DNA of 64,000 nt from Arthrobacter wenxiniae (GTDB taxonomy: Bacteria > Actinomycetota > Actinomycetes > Actinomycetales > Micrococcaceae): NCBI RefSeq assembly GCF_013376105.1, contig NZ_JAAMFM010000010.1, forward strand, positions 1 through 64,000, written 5' to 3'. The position numbers and the translations under genes are program-made. Below the pieces are notes generated by a model. It was not told the DNA's origin and did no database searches. It saw only the letters and a list, made by a program, of their open reading frames with translations. Below, piece after piece: positions 1 through 8,437 of the stretch (position 1 is its first letter; each line of letters begins with the position of its first letter).

Positions 1-1
1 T

Positions 2-439
2 GCCCCCGCCCCGGCTCCCGCGCCGGCACCGGCACCTGCCCCCGCCCCGGCGCCGTCCGGGTCCTACATCCAGGTCATGGTCAACTACGCCATGTCCCAA
101 GGCGGCAAGGGCTACCAGTGGGGCGGCACCGGCAATCCGGGCTTTGACTGCTCAGGGCTTGTCATGAAGTCCTTTGCGGCGGCCGGAATTTCCGTGCCGC
201 GCACTGGAACCGCGCAGTTCTGGGCGGCTCCCAAGCGCGTTCCGCTGTCGCAAATGCGCTATGGCGACCTGCTCGTGTTTGACGAGTATCCGGCAGGCTC
301 GGGCCAATTCGGCCACATTGCCATCTACATCGGGAACAACCAGGTGGTGCAGGCGCTCAACTATGGCTACCCGGTGGGCGTGTATTCCCTGTCCGACATG
401 GCCGGCATGAGCCTCTACCCGTACGCCGCCCGCTACTAG
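2..439 (+). CDS. NlpC/P60 family cell-wall endopeptidase, C-terminal part
   Basis: The gene enters from the left edge already in frame, so its start lies outside the window. The first residues are an Ala-Pro repeat linker, typical of the spacer between an N-terminal signal or binding region and the catalytic domain in secreted actinobacterial hydrolases. The remaining ~125 residues form an NlpC/P60 domain: the catalytic Cys is in the FDCSGL motif, and the catalytic His is in FGHIAIYIG. Family members cut peptide stems of peptidoglycan outside the membrane. The third polar residue of the usual triad is probably the Asn in QALNYG; this is inferred. The N-terminal modules cannot be seen. Confidence 0.9.
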   Translation, partial: APAPAPAPAPAPAPAPAPSGSYIQVMVNYAMSQGGKGYQWGGTGNPGFDCSGLVMKSFAAAGISVPRTGTAQFWAAPKRVPLSQMRYGDLLVFDEYPAGSGQFGHIAIYIGNNQVVQALNYGYPVGVYSLSDMAGMSLYPYAARY

Positions 440-604
440 GCCGCACGCGCCCCAACCGCGGGCTCCTGGGTGGTCCGCGCCTTCGGGGGCCAGCGATCAC
501 CGCGAGGGCGGTGCCAAGCCGCACGGACGGTGTATGTTGTGGGTGCGTTCGCGGATTGGCCCCGAGCCCGCCCGGCAGGTGCTTGTGGCATCGGCCGCCG
601 GTGC

Positions 605-1609
605 TCAGGTCTGCAGCATGGGGCCGAACGCCGCGCGGTCGTCCTGCCGGGGATCTTCACGGTCCCGGACCACCATGATGGGTCCCCTGGCATGGTGGCG
701 CACGCCGTCGGTGGTGGAGCCGAGCATCATGCCGGCAAAGCCGCCGCGGCCGCGGGTGCCCATGACCAGCAGCTCCGAGGTTTCCGAGGCCTTCACGAGC
801 ACGTCCACGGCGGAGCCCTCCACCAGCTTGACTTCAACGGGCAGCGTGGGAAAGTGGTGGCGCAACCATTTCTCGCCGGCATCAAGCTGTGTCTGGATCT
901 CGGCGAACAGTGCCTCCCGGTCCACGGGGGCCGGCATCCAGGCCAGCGAACCGGTGTAGGGCTGCACGGCGCAGATGATGCGCAGCAGGGATCCTGTACG
1001 TTCGGCCTGTTCGGCGGCCACCAGCACGGCATACCGTGCCTGGTCGGAACCGTCGACCCCCACGGTGACAACCTTTTCAATGACGGGCGGGACGGCGTCG
1101 GGGTCCGTGCCTTCACCGAGGCGCGGGGCGCAGCTCAGCGGAATCGTGACGGTGGGGCACTTCGAGTGGGCCGGCAGGGCGGAGCTCACGCTGCCCAGCA
1201 GGCGGCCAATGAAGCCGCCGCGGCCGCGGGTGCCGAATACCAGCAGCTCGGCTGTCTCACTCATCTCGAGCAGGACGCCGGCAGGGTCGCCGTTTTCCAC
1301 GCGGGCATCAAGCTCCACGTCTAGGTGGGCCACCTTGGCGGCCGCCTCGCGAAGGACAGCCTCCGCGCCTTGGCGGATGACGTCGTCGTCCACGGTGGCG
1401 TAACCGCCGTCGAGCCCGGAGGCGGCAAAGATGGGGACGGTGTAAGCGGTGACCAGGTGCAGTGGCGACTTGCGGGCCTTGGCCTCGCGGGCGGCCCACA
1501 CCACGGCGCAGTTGCTTTGTTCGGAACCGTCGACGCCCACAACAATTCCGGTGGGGGCGGGAATGGGGTCGGGCTGGGCAACCGGGGATGACTGCTCTGG
1601 ACTGCTCAT
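605..1609 (-). CDS. Universal stress protein, two tandem UspA domains
   Basis: A 334-residue protein with two UspA domains (about residues 20-165 and 180-330). Each ends in the ATP-binding signature G-2x-G-9x-G(S/T): GTRGRGGFIGRLLGS in the first and GTRGRGGFAGMMLGS in the second. This predicts an ATP-binding cytoplasmic stress protein. The reading frame stays open further upstream, but the ATG at 1609 follows a strong AAGGAGG ribosome site, and the upstream extension has no family similarity, so this start was chosen. It converges with the NlpC/P60 gene. Tandem-domain Usps are common in actinobacteria; their exact client is unknown. Confidence 0.92.
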   Translation of the reverse strand: MSSPEQSSPVAQPDPIPAPTGIVVGVDGSEQSNCAVVWAAREAKARKSPLHLVTAYTVPIFAASGLDGGYATVDDDVIRQGAEAVLREAAAKVAHLDVELDARVENGDPAGVLLEMSETAELLVFGTRGRGGFIGRLLGSVSSALPAHSKCPTVTIPLSCAPRLGEGTDPDAVPPVIEKVVTVGVDGSDQARYAVLVAAEQAERTGSLLRIICAVQPYTGSLAWMPAPVDREALFAEIQTQLDAGEKWLRHHFPTLPVEVKLVEGSAVDVLVKASETSELLVMGTRGRGGFAGMMLGSTTDGVRHHARGPIMVVRDREDPRQDDRAAFGPMLQT

Positions 1610-2090
1610 GCTGCGCCTCCTTGGGTAGGTGGCCTGGAGCGGGCGTCGAGGACTGTTGTCCGTCTCCCCCTCGAAGCCTGTACCTGTGACTATTGTCCCT
1701 CCAGCGTTGCGCGTCAAGTTACACGCGCCGGGCCCGGGCCGTGTTGTGCCGCGGCCATTCTCGGGCACTGAATCGGGCCGCGAATACGGTTGCCCAGTCC
1801 TCGCCCTGAAGGCAAAAACAGATGCTTTCGCCCCCTCCGCGAGCCCGGGGAAATCGTCCCACCCATGCCGGACACCCCGCGAGGGCAGGCGGCGTTTCTC
1901 CATTCACAGAACTTTCACTGTCCCTACCCAGACGTTGAAATGTTCGGTATGGTTCGAAAGGACGCTGAACCGCACGAAGTGTTTTACGAACACCAATTTG
2001 GATCATGTCCGCAGCGAATCATTGACGGCGCAGCCCGCTCCCGGGCCGCTGCCGCGCGAGGTTTCTCCCACCGTTCGAGGAGGCATTGCC
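1610..2090. other. 481-bp intergenic region
   Basis: No convincing gene is seen here. It separates the Usp gene (minus) from the flavoprotein-like fragment (plus) and should hold both promoters. A nested inverted repeat lies at 1941-1992 and a GGAGG ribosome site lies just before 2091. A plus-strand open frame runs through the region into the next gene but lacks family-like sequence before 2091. Confidence 0.5.
1941..1992. repeat. Nested inverted repeat, possible operator
   Basis: Outer arms TGTTCG (1941-1946) and CGAACA (1987-1992) enclose inner arms GGTTC (1951-1955) and GAACC (1967-1971). The element sits about 100 bp upstream of the gene starting at 2091. It could be a regulator site or chance; arms this short are weak evidence. 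Confidence 0.3.
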
Positions 2091-2699
2091 ATGACGGCCG
2101 CACCAACTGCTGTGCCCGCAACAGGCTTGACCACCGAAGCCACCACCACCATCGTGATCGGATCCGGCTTCTCCGGACTGGCCATGGCGGCGGAACTGAA
2201 CCGCCAGGGCATCAAGGCGATCGTGGTGGACTGCCCCTCCCACGCTTCAGGCCCGGCTGCACCGTCGACCGGAGGCATCAGCCTGGACGCGATGGGCGAG
2301 CGCACCGACATCATGCGGCTGCTGGAGCACTACGCCCGCCGCCACGAGCTGGACATCCGGCCCGCCACCCGCGCCCTGCACATCCAGCACACCCCGGCCG
2401 CAAACCCCGCTGCACGGCAATGGGAGGTTCAGACGGCCACGGGCACCCTGACGGCATACAGCATTGTCTTCACCCGCGGGGCTCTGAACCAGCTGCGCCG
2501 CATGCTGCACACCACGGGGATCGGCACCGGCCGCGGGCTGGGCGCCGCCATGCATTCACTGGGCCTGTATCTGGTGGGCGCGGGGGATCTGGTCACCCCC
2601 ACCACGGCGGAAATACTGCGCCAGGCCAAGCGCACAGGGCATTCCATCTCCGTCCGGGTGGCCTCCCGGCACGCCGCTGCCATGTCAGCCACCGCGTAA
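2091..2699 (+). CDS. Short FAD/NAD(P)-binding oxidoreductase-like protein, probably a decayed remnant
   Basis: A 202-residue protein that begins with a Rossmann dinucleotide-binding motif, G-x-G-x-x-G at residues 24-29 (GSGFSGLAMAAEL), as in flavin-containing monooxygenases. The end keeps a second flavoprotein-like block (LYLVGAGDLVTPTTAEILRQ). Family members run to 350-600 residues; the substrate- and NADPH-binding middle is missing here. An ATG after GAGGAGG at 2091 gives the start. With no central domain it is unlikely to be a working monooxygenase; it may be a binding protein or a gene in decay. The specific family assignment is tentative. Confidence 0.6.
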   Translation: MTAAPTAVPATGLTTEATTTIVIGSGFSGLAMAAELNRQGIKAIVVDCPSHASGPAAPSTGGISLDAMGERTDIMRLLEHYARRHELDIRPATRALHIQHTPAANPAARQWEVQTATGTLTAYSIVFTRGALNQLRRMLHTTGIGTGRGLGAAMHSLGLYLVGAGDLVTPTTAEILRQAKRTGHSISVRVASRHAAAMSATA

Positions 2700-2735
2700 T
2701 ACGGCACCCGGAGCCTGCCGCCCGGTGCCGGAACG

Positions 2736-3377
2736 TCAGTCGGCCTGGCCGAGCCGGCGCCGCGCCACCACGACCATTGCCACGACCACCACCACCAACA
2801 CGCCGATCAGGCCGACGACGCTCCACGGAATGCCGCCGCTGTCGGCCACGGGCGGTGCCGCGGCCTCGCTGACCTGCTGCGCCGGCTGCGCGGGCCCCGC
2901 CACGGCGCCCGGGCTGGCCGCCGCCTTGGTCGTGAACGTAAAGTTCTGTCCGGTGCCGACCGGGTGTGAGTCGGAGGACACCAGCCGCCATTCCACCGTG
3001 TACTTGCCCGCCGGGGCGCCCGGCTTGACCTGCTGGGTGGCCACATTGTCCAGCACCGAGACCGCGCCAACCGCCCAGTTGGTGCCCCCCGCGTCCAGCA
3101 CCTTGATCTCGGCACCGATGGCGGCCGGGGTGTTGGACATGGTCAGCGTCACGGCCTGGGGCATCGTGGCCACGGTGGCGCCGTTGGCCGGAAAGGTGCT
3201 TTCCAAGGAATCGTGGGCCTGGGCCGTTCCCGTTCCGCCCAGCAGTGCCAGCAGCACGACGGCGGCACCCGCCAGGGCGCGCCAGGCGGCGCGCGGGCGG
3301 ACGGCCCGCCGCGCTGAACCGTGCAGGCGGAGGCCAGCGGCAGGATTCCGCCGGGTGGCATGTCCCCCCGGTGTCAT
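2736..3377 (-). CDS. copC: CopC/YobA-like copper-binding protein, membrane anchored
   Basis: A 213-residue exported protein. A twin-Arg-rich N-terminus and hydrophobic stretch end in TAQA (cleavage after residue ~54), leaving His as the first mature residue, the copper ligand position of CopC. The Ig-like CopC domain follows (DSLESTFPANG, later SSDSHPVGTGQ with a second His), then a Pro/Ala linker and one C-terminal membrane helix ending in Arg-rich residues. CopC proteins bind copper outside the membrane. The ATG at 3377 was chosen over a TTG 21 codons upstream because it gives a normal signal peptide. No CopD gene is adjacent. Confidence 0.87.
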   Translation of the reverse strand: MTPGGHATRRNPAAGLRLHGSARRAVRPRAAWRALAGAAVVLLALLGGTGTAQAHDSLESTFPANGATVATMPQAVTLTMSNTPAAIGAEIKVLDAGGTNWAVGAVSVLDNVATQQVKPGAPAGKYTVEWRLVSSDSHPVGTGQNFTFTTKAAASPGAVAGPAQPAQQVSEAAAPPVADSGGIPWSVVGLIGVLVVVVVAMVVVARRRLGQAD

Positions 3378-3662
3378 GTTCGTCTCGTCGGCGCTCTGCG
3401 GGGAAGGGAAATTCACGGTACGTGATCCTTGGCTGGGCAATGGGGTGTCGTCTTCACCTTAGTGCAGGAACTGGGGGGAATGCCCGGCGCCGGCGCGGAT
3501 CCTCCGGCCCGCGGGGGTGGAACGAACGCACACGGCGCGTGGCGGCGTCGTACCTAAAATGCCGACCTGACCCGGACGCGGCCCATCATGGCCCGCCCTG
3601 AATGCGGCTAGTATTTTCTCAACTGGACTATCCCCCTTTTTCTTCGCCCGGAGGGCCCCCTT

Positions 3663-5117
3663 ATGGCAACCACGATGGCTACCCGCCTATCTGCGGTAGA
3701 CAAATACTTCATGATCACCGAGCGCGGCTCGAATTACTCGCGCGAGATCCGCGGCGGCTTCGCCACCTTCTTCGCCATGAGCTACATCGTGGTCCTGAAC
3801 CCGCTGATCCTGGGGGGCGCCGATTCCTCCGGGGCGGTACTGGGCCCGGCCCGCGTGGCCGCCATGACCGCCCTCGTCGCTGGCCTGCTGACCATCATCA
3901 TGGGCGCCTGGGCGAAGCACCCGTTCGCGCTGGCCACCGGGCTGGGCGTGAATGCGTTCGTGGCCGTGACCGTGGCCTCGCACCCGGGGCTCAGCTGGCC
4001 GGACATGATGGGTCTGGTGGTGCTCTCCGGCGCCACCATGTTCATCCTGGTCCTCACCGGTTTCCGCACTGCCGTGTTCAATGCGGTGCCGGCCGGGCTG
4101 AAGACGGCCATCGTGGTGGGAATCGGGCTGTTCATCGCGCTGATTGGCCTGGTCAACGCCGGCTTTGTGCGCCGCATCCCCGACGTGGCCGGCACCACCG
4201 TCCCCGTGGGCCTGGGCTTTGACGGCAAGCTGCTCGGCTGGCCCACCCTGGTGTTCGTGGTGGGCCTGGTCCTGACCATCGCCCTGGTGGTCCGGAAGGT
4301 CAAGGGCGCCATCCTGATGGGGATCATCGCCTCCACCGTCCTGGCCAACATCCTGCAGGCCGTCTTCAACATCGGCCCCAGCTTTGACGGCAAGACCGCC
4401 AACCCCGAGGGCTGGTCCCTGGTGGTGCCGCACTTCTCCGGGCTGACGCCGCCGGACCTGGGGCTGTTCGGCCAGGCCAACATCTTTGGCTCCTTCTCCC
4501 ACCTGGGCGCGCTGGCGGCCCTGCTGCTCGCGTTCAGCATCCTGTTGAGCATCTTCTTTGATGCCATGGGCACCATGGTGGGCCTGGCCAACGAGGCCGG
4601 CACCGTGGATGCCGAAGGCAACATCCCGAACGTGGACCGCGTGCTCCTCGTCGACGCGTTCGGCGCCATTGCGGGAGGCGGCACCTCGGTGTCCTCCAAC
4701 CAGATCTTTGTCGAGTCCGGCGCCGGCATCGGCGAGGGCGCCCGTACCGGCCTGGCTTCGATCGTCACGGGCCTGCTGCTGATTGTCGCCATGTTCTTCA
4801 CCCCGCTGATCTCCCTGGTGCCGTTCGAGGCCGTTGCCCCCGCGCTGGTGGTGGTGGGCTTCATGATGGTGTCCCAGGTGGGCAGGATCGACTGGTCCGA
4901 CTGGGGCATCGGCATCCCGGCCTTCCTGACCTTCACCCTCATGCCGTTCACGTACTCGATCGCCAACGGCCTGGGCGCCGGCTTCATCGCGTTCGTCCTG
5001 ATCCGCCTGTTCCAGGGCCGCGCCAGGGAAGTCCACCCGCTCATGTGGGCCGTGGCCGCCGCGTTTGTGGTCTTCTTCGGGATCGGCCCGATCGAGCAGG
5101 TCTTCAACATCAAGTAG
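3663..5117 (+). CDS. NCS2 family purine permease (AzgA-like)
   Basis: A 484-residue membrane protein with about 12 hydrophobic segments. It matches the AzgA branch of the NCS2 nucleobase:cation symporters: the N-terminus reads RGSNYSREIRGGFATFFAMS, followed by YIVVLNPLIL, and the conserved FFDAMGTMVGLANEAG segment lies about residue 298. AzgA-type members take up hypoxanthine, adenine or guanine; the exact substrate cannot be read here. The leader (3378-3662) shows no recognisable purine riboswitch. It stands alone, with a 55-bp repeat array directly after the stop. Confidence 0.9.
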   Translation: MATTMATRLSAVDKYFMITERGSNYSREIRGGFATFFAMSYIVVLNPLILGGADSSGAVLGPARVAAMTALVAGLLTIIMGAWAKHPFALATGLGVNAFVAVTVASHPGLSWPDMMGLVVLSGATMFILVLTGFRTAVFNAVPAGLKTAIVVGIGLFIALIGLVNAGFVRRIPDVAGTTVPVGLGFDGKLLGWPTLVFVVGLVLTIALVVRKVKGAILMGIIASTVLANILQAVFNIGPSFDGKTANPEGWSLVVPHFSGLTPPDLGLFGQANIFGSFSHLGALAALLLAFSILLSIFFDAMGTMVGLANEAGTVDAEGNIPNVDRVLLVDAFGAIAGGGTSVSSNQIFVESGAGIGEGARTGLASIVTGLLLIVAMFFTPLISLVPFEAVAPALVVVGFMMVSQVGRIDWSDWGIGIPAFLTFTLMPFTYSIANGLGAGFIAFVLIRLFQGRAREVHPLMWAVAAAFVVFFGIGPIEQVFNIK

Positions 5118-5136
5118 TCCCCAGCTCCTCCCCAAT

Positions 5137-5267
5137 CTCGTTCCTCGATTGGGGCCCCTCGGAGTTGTGGGCCCAACCACGACTCCCCTGCCTCGTTCCT
5201 CGATTGGGGCCCCTCGGAGCTGTGGGCCCAACCACGACTCCCCTGCCTCGTTCCTCGATTGGGGCCC
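5137..5267. repeat. 55-bp tandem repeat, 2.4 copies
   Basis: Copies at 5137-5191 and 5192-5246 differ by one base, and a third copy stops after 21 bp at 5267. Each unit carries GATTGGGGCCCCTCGGAG and the palindrome TGGGCCCA. It lies between the purine permease and hutG, and a weak upstream extension of the hutG frame would run through it. No coding function is apparent. Confidence 0.9.
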
Positions 5268-5360
5268 GCCCTTCCGCGCGTTGGGGCGGCGTCTGCCATG
5301 ACAGACGCCGCCTTCGAGGAGCCGCTGGTCATTCCGGCCCGGCTGCTGTTGGCTGGAACC

Positions 5361-6320
5361 ATGGACTTCACTTCCCTCACCGTTGACACCGCCCCTTCCC
5401 CCTGGTCCGGAAGGAACGACGGCGACGGGCCGGCCCACCGGCGCTGGTGGCAGTCCGTGGCCACTCCCCGGACGGCCGTACGGGACTCCTCCGCGGAATC
5501 CGCCGGACCCGCCGCGCTGCTGGGCTTCTGCTCCCATGAGGGCGTGCGCCGCAACAAGGGCCGCGTCGGGGCGGCTGCGGCCCCGGCCGCCATCCGAGCC
5601 GCGCTCGGCTCCCTGGCCTTCCACGGCTCCCGCGCCGTCACTGACGTGGGCGACGTGGTGGTGGCTGGCGAGGACTTGGAGGACGGCCAGGCCCGGGCCG
5701 GCCGCGCCCTCACCTCCATGCTCGACGCCGGACAGCTCACCTTCGTCCTGGGCGGCGGGCACGAGACCGCGTTTGCCAGCTACCTGGGCGTTGCCGGCAC
5801 CGCGGCGGTGGCGAACGGCGCCCGGCTGGGCGTGCTGAACCTGGACGCCCACTTTGACCTGCGCGAGGCGCCCGTCCCCAGCTCCGGCACGCCGTTCCTG
5901 CAGATGGCCCGCGCGGAAGCCGCCGCAGGGCGCGAGCTCAATTACGCCGTCGTCGGCATCAGCGAGCCGAACAACACCCGCGTCCTTTTCGACACCGCCC
6001 ACGAGCTGGACGTGAAGTACCTGCTCGACGAGGACTGCACGGCCGAGCGGACGGCCGCGTTTGTGTCCGCGTTCCTGGAGACCGTGGACATCGTGTACCT
6101 GACGATCGACCTCGACGTGCTCCCCGCCGCCGTGGCGCCCGGCGTCAGCGCCCCCGCGGCGTACGGCGTTCCGCTGCCGGTCATCGCCTCCGTGTGCCGG
6201 CAGGTGGCTGCTGGCGGCAAGCTGTTCCACTTCGACGTGGCGGAGCTCAACCCGGAGTTCGACATCGACAACCGCACGGCCAGGGTGGCCGCCCGCCTCG
6301 TCGACACCCTGCTGCGGTAG
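5361..6320 (+). CDS. hutG: Formimidoylglutamase (arginase/agmatinase family)
   Basis: A 319-residue ureohydrolase-fold enzyme. The binuclear manganese ligands are visible: His134 in GGGHETAFA, Asp162/His164/Asp166 in NLDAHFDLR, and Asp250/Asp252 in TIDLDVLPAA. HutG splits N-formimidoyl-glutamate into glutamate and formamide, the last step of histidine breakdown; the hutH gene 4 kb away supports this over agmatinase. The ATG at 5361 gives the normal family length (~310-325). In-frame starts at 5259 and 5298 would add sequence encoded by the 55-bp repeat. The usual SxDxDxxDP motif is altered to TIDLDVLPAAVAP. Confidence 0.87.
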   Translation: MDFTSLTVDTAPSPWSGRNDGDGPAHRRWWQSVATPRTAVRDSSAESAGPAALLGFCSHEGVRRNKGRVGAAAAPAAIRAALGSLAFHGSRAVTDVGDVVVAGEDLEDGQARAGRALTSMLDAGQLTFVLGGGHETAFASYLGVAGTAAVANGARLGVLNLDAHFDLREAPVPSSGTPFLQMARAEAAAGRELNYAVVGISEPNNTRVLFDTAHELDVKYLLDEDCTAERTAAFVSAFLETVDIVYLTIDLDVLPAAVAPGVSAPAAYGVPLPVIASVCRQVAAGGKLFHFDVAELNPEFDIDNRTARVAARLVDTLLR

Positions 6321-6343
6321 CCGCTGCGCTCCGGCCGCGGACT

Positions 6344-6411
6344 CCGGTGGTTGAGCCGGTCGAAATCCGGGCCACGGCGCGACCCTGGATCTCGACAGGC
6401 TCGATCACCGG
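6344..6411. repeat. Imperfect palindromic intergenic repeat
   Basis: Arms 6344-6368 and 6387-6411 match at 21 of 25 positions, with an 18-bp loop. The sequence includes GGTTGAGCCGGTCGA and TCTCGACAGGCTCGATC, a type of dispersed palindrome recalled from many Arthrobacter-like and Microbacteriaceae genomes. It lies between convergent hutG and the ABC exporter genes, so it may also act as a bidirectional terminator. Confidence 0.7.
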
Positions 6412-6421
6412 GCCAACCCGA

Positions 6422-8437
6422 TCACCGGGCCTCGGCCGCGACCTCATCTTCCAGGCCGTGCCCGCCACGGAACTGGGTCTTGTACAGCGTGTAGTAGGCG
6501 CCGCGGCGGGCCAGCAGGAGCTCGTGCGTGCCGTGCTCGACGATGTCGCCGTCCTCCATGACCAGGATGGTGTGGGCGTCGCGGATGGTGGAGAGCCGGT
6601 GCGCGATCACAAACGACGTCCTGTCGGTGCGCAGGGCGGCCATGGCGTGCTGGACCGCCAGCTCGGTGCGGGTGTCCACGCTCGAGGTGGCCTCGTCGAG
6701 GATCAGCAGCGACGGGTTGGCGATGAACGCCCGGGCAATGGTGATCAGCTGCCGCTCGCCGGCGGAGACTGTGCCGCCGTCGGCGTCGATCACGGTGTCG
6801 TAGCCGTCGGGGAGCTGGCGGACAAACCTGTCCACCATGGTGGCCTTCGCCGCCTCCACGATCTCTCCGTCCGTGGCATCCAGGCGGCCGTAGCGGATGT
6901 TCTCCCGGATGGTCCCCTCAAACAGCCACGCGTCCTGCAGCACCATGCCGACCTGCGCCCGCACTTGCTGCCGGGGCAGCTCCCGGGTGTCAATCCCGTC
7001 GAGCAGGATCCGCCCGCCCGTGAGCTCGTAAAAGCGCATGACAAGGTTGACCAGCGTGGTCTTGCCGGCGCCCGTGGGACCCACGATGGCGACGGTCTGG
7101 CCGGGCTGCACCGTGAAGGAAACGTCCCGGATGAGGGGTGTTTCGGGATCGTAGCTGAAGGAGACCTGCTCGAAGGCGACGTGCCCGTCCGCCTGGGCGG
7201 GGAGCTCGGCGCTGCCCGTGTCCGGGTCCTGCTCCCCGGCGTCGAGCAGTTCAAAGGTGCGCTCCGCGGAGGCCACGCCGGACTGGATCATGTTGGCTAT
7301 GCCTGCCATCTCGCCGATGGGCTGGGAGAATTCGCGCGAGTACTGGATGAACGCCGTGGCGTCGCCCAGTGTCATCTGCCCGGTGGCCACGCGCACGCCG
7401 CCGACCACGGCGACCAGCACGTAGGAGAGGTAGGAGACAAACTGCATGGCAGGCATGATCATGCCCGAAACGAACTGGGCACCGAAGGACGCCTTGTAAA
7501 GCTTCTCGTTGCGTTCGTCAAAGACCTCCAGCATTTCCGCATCGCGGCCGTAGGCACGGACCAGTTCAAGCCCCGAGAACGTCTCCTCCACGTGGCCGTT
7601 GAGTGCGCCCGTGTTCTTCCATTGCGCGGCAAACAATTTTTGCGACCTGGCACCTATGGCACCGGCGATGGCTGCGGAAAGCGGCAGCGCGACCAGGGCG
7701 ATCAAGGCCAGCTGCCACGACACGATGAACATCATGACGCCAATGCCCAGAATGGTCAGCGCGGACTGGACCAGCTGGGAGAACGCCTGCTGCAGGGCGG
7801 CCTGAATGTTGTCGACGTCGTTCGTGACGCGCGACATCAGGTCCCCGCGCTGGCGCGTGTCAAAGTACCCCAGCGGCAGCCGGTTCAGCTTGTGCTCGAT
7901 GTCCTCGCGCAGCCGGAAGACCACGCGCATGACGAGTGCGTTGAGCAGGTACCCCTGCAGCCACATCAGTGTCGAGGCAACCATGTACAGGGCCAACACA
8001 ACCACGATCAAGCGGCTGAGCCGGACAAAATCGATGCCCTGTCCGGGCACGATGTTCGCCTTGGCCAGCATGTCGGCGAGCTGCCCGTTGCCCGCGGCGC
8101 GCTGCCCGGCAACGATGGAATCCAGGGGCACGCCGGCGGGAAGCTGCGCGCCGATGACGCCGTTGAAGATGGTGTCCATGGCGGCTCCGAGGATCTTCGG
8201 CGCAATCACTGTCAGCACCACCGATGCCGCCACCAGCACCACCACCAGCGAGAACTGACGGCGTTCCGGGCGCAACAGTCCCGTCAGCCGCTTGACCGAG
8301 GGCCAAAAGTGTTTGGCCTTCTTGGCCGGCGCCGCGCCGAACATGTCGCCGTCGGTGCTTCCGGGTTCGTAGTCGGCGCCGGTGTCCCCGGCTTCCTCAG
8401 CCGTCCCGGACGCCTGGTCCGTGTTCCGCCGTGCCAT
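6422..8437 (-). CDS. ABC exporter half-transporter, canonical Walker B subunit
   Basis: A 671-residue protein: a hydrophilic ~60-residue N-terminus, a six-helix type-1 exporter membrane domain, and a C-terminal ATPase. Walker A is GPTGAGKTT, the signature is degenerate (VSAGERQ), and Walker B is LLILDEATSSVD with the catalytic Glu. The partner encoded just upstream has the opposite pattern, so together they make a heterodimer of the TmrAB/TM287-288 type with one working and one degenerate ATP site. Substrate is unknown; family members export drugs, peptides or lipids. Start and upstream stop overlap by one base (TGATG), indicating coupled translation. Confidence 0.9.
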   Translation of the reverse strand: MARRNTDQASGTAEEAGDTGADYEPGSTDGDMFGAAPAKKAKHFWPSVKRLTGLLRPERRQFSLVVVLVAASVVLTVIAPKILGAAMDTIFNGVIGAQLPAGVPLDSIVAGQRAAGNGQLADMLAKANIVPGQGIDFVRLSRLIVVVLALYMVASTLMWLQGYLLNALVMRVVFRLREDIEHKLNRLPLGYFDTRQRGDLMSRVTNDVDNIQAALQQAFSQLVQSALTILGIGVMMFIVSWQLALIALVALPLSAAIAGAIGARSQKLFAAQWKNTGALNGHVEETFSGLELVRAYGRDAEMLEVFDERNEKLYKASFGAQFVSGMIMPAMQFVSYLSYVLVAVVGGVRVATGQMTLGDATAFIQYSREFSQPIGEMAGIANMIQSGVASAERTFELLDAGEQDPDTGSAELPAQADGHVAFEQVSFSYDPETPLIRDVSFTVQPGQTVAIVGPTGAGKTTLVNLVMRFYELTGGRILLDGIDTRELPRQQVRAQVGMVLQDAWLFEGTIRENIRYGRLDATDGEIVEAAKATMVDRFVRQLPDGYDTVIDADGGTVSAGERQLITIARAFIANPSLLILDEATSSVDTRTELAVQHAMAALRTDRTSFVIAHRLSTIRDAHTILVMEDGDIVEHGTHELLLARRGAYYTLYKTQFRGGHGLEDEVAAEAR

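Noticed and set aside
3378-3662. Purine riboswitch upstream of the NCS2 permease
   Set aside because: No recognisable purine aptamer pattern was seen; GC-rich leader without matching junction sequences.
3687-6230. An 847-codon minus-strand frame opposite the purine permease and hutG
   Set aside because: Rich in Gly, His, Gln and Arg with no recognisable domain; both plus-strand genes beneath it are clear enzymes or transporters.
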